From contig NC_051106.1 of assembly GCF_901709675.1 (NCBI RefSeq), positions 4,164,001 to 4,228,000 on the forward strand: DNA of 64,000 nt, in the 5' to 3' direction. The position numbers and the translations under genes were made by a program. Origin of the DNA: Syngnathus acus (Eukaryota; Chordata; Actinopteri; Syngnathiformes; Syngnathidae). Below the pieces are notes generated by a model. That model was not told the origin of the DNA. It saw only the letters and a list, made by a program, of their open reading frames with translations, and did no database searches. Positions 24,801 through 38,400 of this stretch are shown in pieces (the stretch's first letter is position 1; each line of letters begins with the position of its first letter).

Positions 24801-27800
24801 CTCCCCAGCTGCATGGAGAGATGTTTAACAGGCATTAGTGCATGCCAGCCTTGGGTCATAGATCATTGGGTAGAACTGCCAATGCTAACACATCATGAAT
24901 GCCAACATCCCATAAGATTTTAGCCCTTAATAGCGCACGAGGCAGCCTCAAAGGGTCTTGGGCTCCAAGGGAGTTTTCGCAATGTTTTTGTGTACATTTC
25001 AAAATGACTTGGTGATTTACTTCTTAAAGGCGTGTTTGTTTTCTTTGGATCTTTTGTCGAATTTAAAATAACAGCCACGGCAGTTTGTCTGCATAATTCG
25101 ACTTGGCTGTGACAGACAGACTCAAGTGCTTTAATTGTGGGTTGTGTCGCCTGTCTGTGCAGTGTTTAACCTTACAAACAATGTTGATGTGGAGGACACC
25201 AAGATGAGAATGGAGCAGTACCAGCGGGAGAACCGGGAGATCATCCAGAAGAATAAAGCCAAGCTTGTATGTACACTGATTATTTATTGATAAGTTAGCA
25301 TAAACAGTCAGGGAATAAAGAAAATGATGTTTAGGATTTGACACCAATGTCTTTTAGTACATTGTGGTGGTATGCAAATCATTCACGTCACCTGACCTGA
25401 CCCTCCTCAGACTCGAGAGCAGGAGGAACTGGAGGAGCTGCTCCTTCAAGAGCAGCAGGGCAATGAGCAGCGGCGACTGGATGTGCTGCAGGAGGAGCAG
25501 AGGCAACTGCTGGCTAAAAAGAAGAACAAGCAGGCTCTGCTGGATGAACTGGTGAGAAGTAGACACATCACACTGACAGCACATCATGTCTGACTTGTTG
25601 CGCAAATATGATTCCTAAAAAGCGAATGCGTTTTGACAGCTTAAATGTTCCAACGCTGGCACACACACGCATGCAAATCAGACACAGCCTGAGGCTTCAT
25701 GGCTGATCATTAAGAGCTTATTACCAGTCATTGTGCTGCCCGGGGCATTGTGCGATTCCAAAGCCTCTTGGCTCCATTGTGTTGAGCTCGCGGGCTTTGG
25801 AAGTGATTGTTCTAGCAATGTGGGCCCGCTCAACCACCATCACAGATAGCAGGTTAAGCTGTGTGTTTGTTTGTTTAAGGCACGGGGCCTGTCCACTGTA
25901 GGTAGATGAGATCAGTGCTCGCCCCCCTTGGGGGAGCCCTTCTGGGTCCTGACATCTGTATATCCCAGCCCCCCCCCAACACACACAAGGAAAATAAATG
26001 TGATGCCTTTTTGGCGGTTCCACAACTTGTGGCTGCTTCACTAGCAACTTGATTATTGTGCTGCTTCAGCATGTGTTTCTTCACACGCATTCTGTCCAAA
26101 TCGTATCAATGTCTTCATTCGTGGTCAGTTGTGGTGCAAACAAAATGGTCCTAATATTTCTTTTTGACAAGCTCTAAAATCGTAGACAGGCAGCTGCAGC
26201 TGTTTAGATCCAAGGCAACAAAATGTGATAAGATCCCACATAAACACATCATGATAACCAGATCTGATGAGATTTGGCCGAGGTGCAAGCCTCCGAACAT
26301 ATTCAAAAGTATTTTACATGTCGTATTTATAATTGCTGCCAAATGCAACTCTTGATTAAAGCCACATGTAAATGAATTTGATAAAACGGTGGAGTCTTGT
26401 TAATAGTCTACAGATAAAAGAACACATTCTTCAATTTGCACAGGAGTTGACAGAATTGTGATAAAATCAAAGAAATGAGCTACGAGTAATTTATTTGTAT
26501 TTTTTTTTAGGTGAATAAATGTCAGGATAACATTTAATTACATGCCATTATTAACGTGATGAGTCACACAAACGTTTAATGGCAACATTGTTGATACGTC
26601 CTTGGAATACCGAACCCTTTTGAGAAACGAGGGTCAATATTTCTTAAAATGTGGCTTGAAAATCGGACACTAACCACAGCTATGAAAACATAACCAACCT
26701 GATGGAGACCCCAGGACATGTTGTCAGCACTGGAAGCCATTAAACTGTGTTTTGAGTATCTGTAAACACAAAAGTTTCCTTACGTGTTCTGCCAAAGCCT
26801 CAAAAATGTCCTCAGTTGAACATCAAGTCCAAGTTTGTGTTTTTAAAGGTCTGATCTGGACAACATTTCACTGGAGAGACTCAAAGGTTCGACCTTGTAA
26901 CGAATACAACACACTTGATGCGAACCTTTTTTTTTTCTTTTTCTCAGGAAAAGTCTCAGCTTCCTGCCTCCCTCTTGCTTGCCCAACACAAGGCCCGTGT
27001 TACCAAGCTGGAGACTCAGATCGAGCAACAGAAACAGGCCGTCAAAGCCACCAATCACTTTTCAACAGGAATTCAGATGGTGAGTCAGATGGCGACTTCT
27101 TTATTTTTAATCAAATAAAAGACAGGAGGAGGTTGCTCCTCCTTTTTCTTGTTACCCTACACTATAAGAAAAGGTCGGCACTCCTTCTGTCATATCATCA
27201 CGTTGGTCTGAGCCAGAACAGGGGCCCAGTGAGACATTGTGACTCTTGGACCATCTAAGCTTTCCATGCCTGCCGAGACCTTCCATTTTGCTGCACTTCT
27301 ACTTTCCAGTCATTTGTTTTCATTTTACTGTGATGAGACACGCTGTGTCATCACGTGAACCCCTTCCCAACAACCCTCATGAGCAGTGCTTATTTTCCCA
27401 CAGATGCATTGGAGAGATATCTGCCCAGGTTGTTACCTAGAGGCTCCTGCTGGTTGCTCTTTTGTCTATTATGAAGTTCCTGTAGCAACGAAGCTCATCT
27501 CGTGATAACCATGGTTGTTCTTCACCATCAAGCTCACAAGTGTTTGCACCTTCTCGTTCGACTGCGCAGAGTTAAACTTGCTGATGGGGAGAGAAACAGC
27601 GTTATTATGCTGCTCTTGGTTTCTTCTGCGGTCTCCCCCCCCCCCCCCCCCCTCCCCGACACCCCTTAATTTATTTTCACTCTACCATCCCTAAGCTCTC
27701 TCCATACATATGCTCCGCTCAGCTGCAAGTTGGGAGAACATGTGGGTTTGAATTTTCCTTCACGTCGGAGTCCAAAAGCATGACTTGTGTTTGACTTGGT

Positions 27801-30800
27801 GAGATTTCAGCACAGACTGGCAAATTCTTGCAGATTGCTGGAATACATTTATCGAGCTCGGTTGTGGTCCCTTGTTCCAAGATGAGTTCGCGTTGGAGGA
27901 AACACATCAGCAAAGTACTTACAGTGATGCCAATTAGCGCTTGGAAAAATAAACTCTTTGGCATTTGTAACTTTAGGACACCTGGTCATTACACTCATCT
28001 GAATGAAATGTGGAAGATGTTTCAGAGTTACCAAGATTATTTTCCATGCAGTTTTAGTTTTGCAAAAGGATACTACTTTGACAAATTCATCAAAACTATA
28101 AGAGCGGCCATTGGGCAAATGAACACTTTAGATTTTGGTGGACTCCAATAAAAAAAAGAAATTTGCATATTTTTGTAAAAGTCATTTTGACAAATGCGTA
28201 AACGTTTTTGCATCATCATGATATTTTACTCTTGTATACACAACAAGCGTAAAATATAGTATATATATATTTTTAATTCTCACGGAAGAATCTTTACTGC
28301 CATTCGAAATGTTTTTATTGTTATTTGGCTTTATCATTAGTTTGTTTCTGAAAATGGTACTATTTATTTCAGGCTAGAGAAAGCAAAGAGCAATCGAGAT
28401 GAATGAACAGTTGGTTGATTTTATGGCCTCTAATTTTATCAAGCGTGTTGATGTGCAAGTTCATCTGTCACACAAGTTGGTAGTCATCACTAAGCCCGCC
28501 GCCACATGCAAGCACTTTAGCCTGCCTCCTCTCTGGGGCCAAGGTGAGCTGTCACTGGCAGAATGACATATCTGCCTGTGTTTGAGCCCATCAATCCGAG
28601 GAACGTAAAGATGCCGAGGCTCCGGTCTTTAAATAAAGCGTGCTCTAATGTCTCATCGACGGCAGCAGCTGCGTCATGTTGTTGACTTGGAACATGCAAG
28701 TAAACATTTAAGCTTGCTCTTTACTTCGATAGCCCGATGTTGTACGACTATTCATTCCGGTTGAGTCAGAAAACTGTCAAAAGGATGCTCGATGCAGTTA
28801 GACCATCCACGTGTAAAGTTGGCTGGGCCCAGGCCCGTTGTAAAACTTGGGATGTGCCCGGTCTTGCCTCTGGAATGGCTTGGAAATTGCTCGCTAATCC
28901 GTCACTTTGTACTAGCACCATTGAAGGAAGACGCTTGTATTTGCTGAAGTGAATGCACACAACTCTGCTTTGTTTGGTTAAACAACCTTTGAAGAATCAG
29001 TTGCTTACTGATATCAAAAGAGAATTGCTGCACGGGAGCCAGCCAGCTTGTCCCTGTTTAAACACGTCACTTGTTGTTGTTTTTTTGGTCTTAAACCAGT
29101 CTCAGTGCCAGGACATGAATTTATGATCATTAGCTTAAATTACAGGTTTGTACAAAGTGTGACTTATAACGCCTGCTTTCACATTGTTGAAGCGTTTTGT
29201 CTTTGTTCCAGGAAAGTTGTCAGGTGTGTGTTCACTCGCGTGTGTGTATTTGCGGTCTGGGAATCATCCTCATCTGCTTTGTCCCAGACTTTGACCGATG
29301 GGGGGGGATTCCTCTCTGGAGCAGCTTTCAGCGGCATCTTGAATGAAAGGTTCTCACACCACTATGTCCTGATCCACTTGTCACAGGCAGCAGAGCAGCT
29401 GACATACTTGACAAGGCCGCCATGGGCATCCAGTGGAAGGAAGCTGCAGGGACACACACACACAACTCAAATGTACAGTAGGCCAAATGTGGATAGCAGG
29501 TTTATCCCTAAACATAGATGTGGAGCTAATTTAAATATCCTCGGGTCCTGTCTGGCATTGTTCTATTAGACGTGATCTGTATAGAAAATACAAACACAAG
29601 CGCAAACACCAACACGCACTGCAGGCAGGTTTGTTGTGCTTTGTTCAAACGTCCTTTATAGTGACCTCTGATTGGGAGACACGCTCTGCAGAGTAAACTC
29701 GAGCTGAGCTTGACTTTTCTCTGGCAGACTGGCCCAACCTGTTCTGCCTAAGGGGTTGGTGTTGCATGTTCCCCCACCCCCCGTCAATTCACCATCTCAA
29801 AACCTTCAGTTGTGTGTTTTTCTTTTGCAAAAACTCTTACCATGTAATGTCACAAATCAGACAGTTTTTCTGTGACTTTTTCATATTCTTGTTAAATTGG
29901 CGGAACTCCGATTGATCACCTCAGGGCTTTTTGCTAGCAGAGGGGTCAGGTCGGGGGATAAAGAGAACTGTCAGCTGTGATTGGCACGAGCACATGTGGG
30001 CATTCACACCTCTGCTCCACTCCCTGGCTTGGCCCTCTTCAGGATGGCCTCAGAAACCCTCTGGCTTGCGTCTCAGGCAAGCCCAGCTTGGCAGAAAAAG
30101 GACTTGTCAGCTTTAAGGGCTTTGCACTGGGGCACAGCTGCCTCTGGTTATATAGTAAGTTATATTTAAATGTGTAAGGCAAGGCGTGACCAGCTTTTAC
30201 ACTTGCTACCTGAAGATCAGATATCCTTTTTGCATGAATGGAAAGGCTCTGTGTGGTGTCTACGCTATGTGGACAAACATATTGCACACCTTTAAGCGTG
30301 TGGTGGAGTTGGTTGGACTGGCGAGGCACTGACTACTACTCTGGAGTTAAAAGTACTAACCAAAATAGACGATTATTTAAATTTTGTCCTTAAGTGAAAC
30401 ATTTGTTTTCAAAGCTTTTAATTTTCAATCAATTCCGCACTGTTTGACAATGTGATAGCAGCAAAAACAAAATATTTAAGTTTACTGTTGGTGCTGTTTT
30501 TTTTTTTTTTTTAAATAAATAAAAAGCATTTGTTCCCACACAACAACAACCATCTGCCTCAACCATTGCGGTAATTGCAGTGGTCATTGTGAAAGGTCGG
30601 TCTCTAAGTGCCGTTTGTGCAATGGTGTGTGTCGCTGATTTTTAAAGTATGCTTGAGGTAGACCGTGTGTAACGTACTTCCAAAGGTGGATCTCTCATCC
30701 CTTTGAAGCAACGACACTTTTATGAGTCCATGCCTCATAAACGTGCCTTGAGCGTCTGCTTCATCATTCTGTCGGATCAATTGACCCACGTATCCTGCTT

Positions 30801-33800
30801 TGTACAAGTAAAATAGACTAGGGAGTTGACTCACACCCCTTTGGATCTTGATTGGGTCTTTGAGTTTTGCTCATCTGTTATAGCCCAACATTTGAAAAAT
30901 ATCCATGTTTTTTTTACAATTACTTAAGGTGGTATTTTCACAAATATATTGAGCCAGCAAGCTAAAAAGCTAAAGCTAAGCTTGTTTTTTATATGCAGTG
31001 TTAGTCTGGCTATTTGAAGGTGACCTTGCCGAGGAATGCAACAGAAAGGTCTCGAGAGCGGAGGTCTCTCTCTTGTGACTCTGCTTTACTGCTCAGTAAG
31101 CATCTGTAGCTTCCTTTGCCAGCACGCAGACATTTCTTCTGCTGGTTCCCACCTCCCACCTCACCGCCATTTAATCATACGGTGTCAACTGTTGCATTGG
31201 AGTTAAATAGTGCTGAAAGTTTGACGGAAGATGGATGAGAAAGTGAAGCGGGGCAAATTTGCAGGAAAGTTGCGAGGTCTTAGTTGGCCAATCTGTGTTT
31301 GATTAGTGTTTGGCGGTCGCGCTGCTATGTTGGATGAATGATGGGACAGGATTAGAGATCAATGGCACCCCAAGGTTAAAGCGGGAGACGACTGTTGAAA
31401 ATTTGTAATTGTGCGTGATATAGTTTATTGTGAAAAATCTGAATCTAAACCTGATTTTTTTGAAAACTGGATAAAAGTCTGCATAATATCTTCAGTAAGT
31501 TTACAGCACAATGTTTAATCAGTAGTGATAATATTGGGTATACCTAAAAAAAAATATGCATGAGATGTGTGGCTGGTCAAACTGAATTATATGAGCGTTA
31601 AAGCCCTCCACTCTATATTGAAACCATTTAAAATAAGTGTTTTCTTTTACTGCCATTCAACAATTGTTGACTTAACGATAAAGGATTTCCACAACCAGAG
31701 ACATTAAGCATGTTTGTTTAGAATAATCATGTTGTGTTTGGCTCAGTTAGCCTGCATTCACTGTGCATCTTCGGTGCTTTGCGTAACTTCCATTAGAGCT
31801 TAGGTGGCTTTACTTGTGTATAGGCTGAAGCATGTTTGAGGCTGTGGGGACACATGTTACTCATTTAGTTTGCGTTTCATTAACTCCCCTCTGAGCGCTC
31901 TTGTTTATTCTGCCTTCGCTACGCTCTCATCTTTTTATCTTCCTTTGTGTGATCCTTTTGAGTTTCCCTATAATTTTCCCCGGTCGCTTCGGCATCCTCG
32001 TTATAATTCCCGGATTGTCTTCTGAGTCGGATCACTTTCACGCTGACACAAAGTGGATCCGACTATGGAAATTCCCCTCGTGATGGAAGAGTGACAAAGC
32101 GAACAAATCTGCAATGGCCTTGAGTAGTATTATAGTTCCTTATAGTATGCGTATTCCCTCTTTATCTTTGTTGGATACATTTAGGTGCAGTCTTCATCCC
32201 TGGTCAGTTATAGCACTCATACTAATGTGGTAATCAGAATTAGAGAAGCAATAATAATAAAAAAAAAAACTCGGGGCTCTTCAATGCTTTATTGGAAGAC
32301 CGCTTCAAACCAAAGCGGGGAAAACCACACTGGTACTTTGCAATGGAAACATGGCGGCGCTCAGCATCATTGCTTTGCTGTTTTGCACAACTTAAAACTA
32401 TAAGCACATTAATTAAAAAAAATGTTAATGCCCCCTTGAGTGTCAATTAAAACACATCAAATGTATCCACATTTTTATGTTATTTCATGTTCAGTGAACC
32501 AAATTGGGATGAGTTGTTATAAATATAATCACATTTTCTTTAAATCTTTAAATTTTCTTCATCTTCTTTAAATCGAAGAGTGCTAAAGTTGGCCAACGAC
32601 GCGCTTATCCAAACCAGTTTGTCGGGAATTTGTTCATGTTGTACTTTGATTGACAGTAAACCTACTTATATTCTTATGTCATTGTGACTGTTCTCAGGCT
32701 TCTTACCAGTGATAATTATTATTGTCAAGTGTTAAAGCTTGTTTGTCTTTCTCTTATGATCTTGCTCTTTCCACCCCCCCTCCCTTACCATCCTCTTCTC
32801 TATTCCAGCGTCAAACGGTATCTCTGCAAGCTGTACCCAAGTTAGAAGAAGCCCTGTACCACTACAACCCCCTCCACATTGAAACCTACGGACCGCCGGT
32901 ACCAGAATTGGAGCAGCTAGGAAGACTTGGGTAAATGTTTTTTTACACACACAAAGTTTTTAGTCCCTTGAATGGCAGGTAAAGTTTTACAAGAGAAAAA
33001 TAGTGAAACATAAGGAAATCCTTAGGTGGTGTTGAACTAGGGCTTTTCGATCATGGAAAAAAAATATTTATCATGAGTAGTGTAGTAATAATTGAAATCA
33101 TGGTTATTTGAATAATCATTTATTTTATCATATAAAACAAGAAAATGTTCAAATTGTTTTTTTATGATAATGCCACTGTTGTCACAGTGGAGTGTAATCG
33201 TAACTGTAATTGAATTTCGATTAATTACACAGCCCTATTTTAAACTGAAATATATGGAACTTGGAAATTGAATTTGATCTTCACCACACAGTTTAGATTT
33301 ACATTGAGTGGTGAAGTATATTATCTTTCTGCAGTCCACATTGACCTAAATTCACGATATTAATTTGCGATTCGGGCTTACACATTACTGCTTTGCCGAA
33401 TGTAGTGAGGAGGAAGCGTTTCTGATGCTCCTCTGATTAACGGCGAGACTGAAAGCAAATTAGCGAAGCAAAGCATCCCACAAGCCGCCACATTGCCTCT
33501 GCAGGAGCGTCCATTAACACACGCAGGAAATGCTCCCCCTCTCGACAGCCCCCTTTGGGCCAATCAATCCACGACGCCACTGCTCCAGTCCTCACCAAAT
33601 GCAAGTCATTCATCAGTCAGCCTTAGCGCCCGGCCGTCTGCGCTGCAACGGGCTGCTGCTAAAACCCTCCCACATAGTGAGGCCTGTTTTTATTGGGTGA
33701 CAGGATCAAAACAAGGTCATATTTTGGGGGAGGTGGAGGACGTGGACCATGTTCAATACCGCTTCACCCTGACCGTAACCTTCCTTTAACTGAGATAAGC

Positions 33801-35463
33801 ATCTTTTCAGCATATTGTATTTTTGTTGCCCTTCAGTCTGTCATGAACTTCAACTTGTGTTATTGCCTGGAAACTCAACTACTTAAGCCGAAACATGCTG
33901 TTTCAAGAATTATCTGTCACACATTTTTATTGTTACATTATGTATTCAGTGAAATGCTGAGGCCGTGCTTCCTTCAGCGAAGCTAATCAATATGTAGATG
34001 AAACACATAGCGTAGTTTAGATGAAGTGGGTGTGTGTGTGTGCGCGTCTGTGCGTCGGTCCGGGTGGACCAATGCCGGAAAGGCCACAGACACAAAAAGG
34101 TCTTGACTGAGGAACTCTGGCATCAACACATGCCGGCCCGGTCGGCTCAACCACAACTTTGGAAATGTAATATGCCGTCGTGTCCAAAGCATGGAAATGG
34201 TGCGGGCGCTTTGGAGCGGTCTGCATATTCATCGCCAAAAGTATTGGAACAGCACGGTCAATGGCTTTGTTTTTGTTGTATAGTGAAGGAGGATTTGAGG
34301 TCAAATAGATACATTTGAGATCAAAGTTGAGTTTAGTGCTTTCTCACTCCGATATATATTGATGGTCAAAGCTTGCACGTGTACACAGCCAATGTCCCGT
34401 CCAACCTGGTATACTCATTGAGTCACCCCCGTTATTGCACTCCCAGCATTTTGGCTATAATGGAGCTGGTGTGCTGCGTGGTAAAAATTCACATGCACGC
34501 GTGTGTGTGTGTGTGTGGGGGAGAGAATGCAGACAGGGGTGAAAGGGTGAAAAGTGAGTCCCCTGTGAGTGTTGGACGCCAACTCCAGTCCTGTGACCTG
34601 TGAAGGGAAATACGTTTTAGGATGGATGCGTCTCAGTGTGGCTGAACTGGAAGGCAGCAGGTACTTATTTTAAAACTTGGCTGTTTGTCTTGGTCAAGGC
34701 CCGCAGTGACAGCCGCACCGGTGGTGATTTGTCTTGGATGCGGCCGTCAAGGGAGACCCGAGTATGTGCACGCACGCGCACAGCCTTCTCTGGTGGCTTC
34801 ATAGATGGACTCGCGTGCAGATATCCAGTCAACACATTGTTGACTGGGGTGCTGCTTCTCTTTTAAGACTGACTACATGTTCACGTCTTCTCAACTTCTC
34901 TCCTCCACTTTTTCAGTCTAAGGTCCAATGCAGAGGTTGTAGTGTATCCTAAATTCTTCCCTCCTTATGAATGGAATATATATTGCTCAAAGTGTCTCCC
35001 CAGTAAATAAGTAACAGCAGAACCAGTCTTGGAAACATGAAAGATGATGATGGTGGGAGGAGGCTGTCTGTCTCACGTTGATCTCGTGTACAGCACAGAA
35101 AACCGTGAGAGAACGGCGCTTTCTTTTTGTTTGGACACGTATGTGTAGATTGTAATCTAGGGTCTGACTTTGTTTTCCACAAGAACACTTTTTGAAAGCT
35201 CCGGCTGTGTCGGTGATGAAAGGCTGACTGAGAACTTGGACAAGGACAAATCATATGGGCTGGTGGGGGTAGGGAAAAGAGAAATTGGCTACAGAGCGTT
35301 GAAACATTTGACTGAAACCTCAAGTGCTGACAATGAAGCCTCGCCAGAACAGTTGTTTGTGTTGGCTCCGAACACCCTGAAATTACCCATCCTTCTCTGA
35401 CAGAATTTGCTCAAAGCACTTGCCAAAAGACAGCATGTATAATATTTAAAGGCTTTGCCCCCC

Positions 35464-35499
<36 letters not shown>

Positions 35500-38400
35500 T
35501 TCCTTTTGCATAATTGGTGGAAAAAGTGAGTTTTCTGTTGGGAGTGCTTGTCAGGCATCTGCCGCTTGTTTCGAGGTGATGCCGAGCAGCTGAATGAAGA
35601 GTGTTTAGTCTGGGGCTCCTCTCCTGGGGATGCACTTCTCTACAGGAGGAAGTCAACCTCTGTGTATTTTCTCCCACCAAACAGGCCAGTCATGGAGCGT
35701 CCAACAGACAGGAACCTAAGTTCTAACAAGCTTCAGTCACGGTACCTGAATGATTCACTTTGCCCATTTGTCCTCTGGAACAGTCACAACAGGCAGATTC
35801 AGCAGATATGTCTCTGCAGACAAAAAAAAAAAAAAAAGGGGACTAAATTTAAGAATCACTGGAAAAGTAGTGTCGAAAATGGTAGGGCATCTCTGCCCTC
35901 TAATCCAGTTTATCAAATGAGCATTTTGGGGCCTAGCAACAAATGTCTAATGTCATGTAAAGTGATGAGGAAAAATTAATCAAGCAGTTTGATTGGTTCA
36001 TATTGCCTGCTAGGCAAAATGTTTGTGTGCAGTGGTGACATTTGAATTAGATGTGTGGGTTTAGTGCGTAAGGGAAAAAAACAAAAACATTAAAATAAAG
36101 GGAGGACTCTCTAAGACTGAGATCCGAACCTACTCAAGTGTCCCACCTCTTTTTACATATAAAAACATCACAGTTATGACCACAAACACACAAGTAAAGC
36201 ATAAATCACTTCATAGACTAGCAATGTTTAACATGTGCTTAAAGGATGTCCGCTCACTGCTCTGGTCGTGAGCCAGGGGTTAATGGGTCTCTAAGTGATA
36301 CTCTCCTCCCGCTTGGAGGCTGAAGCTTCAGCGTGCCCAACAAAGTCTGTGTGTTTATGTGATAGTCAAGTGTGCATGTGTTAATATTGGGAAGGAGCAG
36401 TCCAGAGAGCCCTCAATTCCAGGCAGACCGCTTTCCAGGAACCGTGGATGTGGCTTTTGGAGTTTGCATGACCACTAAAAGCTATCCAGAAGGGACTTTT
36501 GAATCTCTTTCTGCTCTTGCTAAATTTGGGGCTATTTCCCCCCCCCCTTCCGTTGGGTCTCCCCTTTTACTTTTGAACAAAAGTCCAAGTCAGCCATGAT
36601 GTTTTTCTTCTTCTATCAAAATGAATTTCTAAAATCGGACATGAACGGCTTCCCACATTCTCTGATCTCTGCTGGGTGCGCATCTGATGGAGCTGGAGGG
36701 GTTGATGTGATTTGGGGGGGGAGGGCGTCATGGGTCGCCGACAGTAGTGGACCTGAGGTGCTGCGCTGTGGATGTGAGGGTGACAGGACCAGAGTGATGG
36801 CACCTTGGAGAGAGCGTGAGCCTTACTCAGTCACACTCTCTCGCACAAACACAGCTTTGATGCTTAAGTTATGGGCAGGAGGCCGCGGCGCCGGTTCGAA
36901 TGACCCCACATGAACTCCCTGAAGAGCAGTCGACTTTGATCTACTTTTACTATAATTTAAACACTCATATTTTGGACTCACTGGGCCAATAAAAATAGCA
37001 TTGTTGCCAGAACAACTATTTATGGGGAACTGCTGTGTTTGTTTCTTGCATAACAAAAGGAGCCTTTCCCCTCAAATGCTTCCAAGACCTAAAATTGAAC
37101 TTGGTTGCTCAGATATCTGATATGTTCTCCAATCTTAGAGCATGTTCTGCTTTCTTAACTTACAAGACCCAGCAATCATTTAAGTGCTCCGATTGCTCTC
37201 GTCTAAAAACTCCCGCGGGAGTCACAGATTTTCAATTTGCATAGCCAAAAGAGATTCAACAATAGGCAGTTATTTGACTTGCAAAGTCGTACACGGCAAC
37301 GGAGCGCCCGTGTCTTACCGACCATCACGTGACTTCTAGCCGAGCTTAAATTCTCAGCCTACGTCGTCCTGGAGGTGCCGACTTTATTCGTTACTAACCA
37401 GATCAAAAACAATATGGAGTGCAGCCATCGTCCAATTGCGCTCCCACCCCCACCCAGGCCATTATCCCGTCTGTCTCGGTAAACAGACCATTAACAGAGA
37501 GCGCCGGTGGAGGCCAAATCACTATTGTTTCCCTCTCATAGATCTGTGCAAATATTGATCCTCTCCAAGTACCAGCTTAAATATGTGTGCGGGCCTGTTG
37601 AGAAGCCTTTTTACTTGCCCGTGAGTCATTTCTGAAAAGTAGCGAGCATTACACGAGTGACAAAGACACACTTCGGCTTTATCTGCACAAGCAGCACTTT
37701 GAGTGTTGTTGTTTTTCCCCCCCTCGGCCGGGCGATGCGCCACACAGACTCGCAGGCTCCCTCTGAAATGCAGCCGGCCAATTCAAGCCATCTCCAGCAC
37801 GAAGGGAACTCCAGGTTTATTGGCGTCGCAGCTTCGAGGCCAATACTCTGAAGAGGTGATGTCTCCTGACTATTTTGAAGCACAACAAACGAAAGCAGCT
37901 GCTCTCTCGAAGGTCACATGCTTTTCCAGTTTGACTCTGCCAATAACTAATGTGCATGCCCACTATGGGTTTGTTGTGATGTGGAGCTTAGGGTAGGAAG
38001 TACATCATGTATGCATTGTGAGCCTCCGTCTTTTTACCTCTACCACAACCCCGTCTTTCTTCTTTCTTGTCTTATTGAAATCCATCTTTCCTGCCCCCTA
38101 ATGCTTCAGGTGATTTGTAATTGATACCCCCTCCTCCCGGGAAAGCTCTATTCTTCCTCTGTGTATAGGTGCTCTATTCCCAGAATGCTACGTCTAACTG
38201 TCAAGGTACTTTTGCTATGGGTACGCCTCGGGCCAGCAGCCATTCCCAGAACAGCATATGTCCCTCCATTGTTTACAGCTGCATTTGGTTAGCGACGACA
38301 CACTGCTGTCACGTCATTCTTCTTCTTCCACAGTCCGCCGGGTGCCCTCCCTCCTTCCTCTAAGCTTTTCATGGTGGCTCAGGGTTATCAAGTGGCAGCC

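Noticed and set aside
26752-27258. 168-codon open frame overlapping mnat1 exon 6 in another frame
   Set aside because: Shadow of the real exon plus intron; no domain and no splice support in that frame.
29048-29569. 173-codon open frame in mnat1 intron 6
   Set aside because: Low-complexity composition, no recognisable domain, chance frame in intronic DNA.
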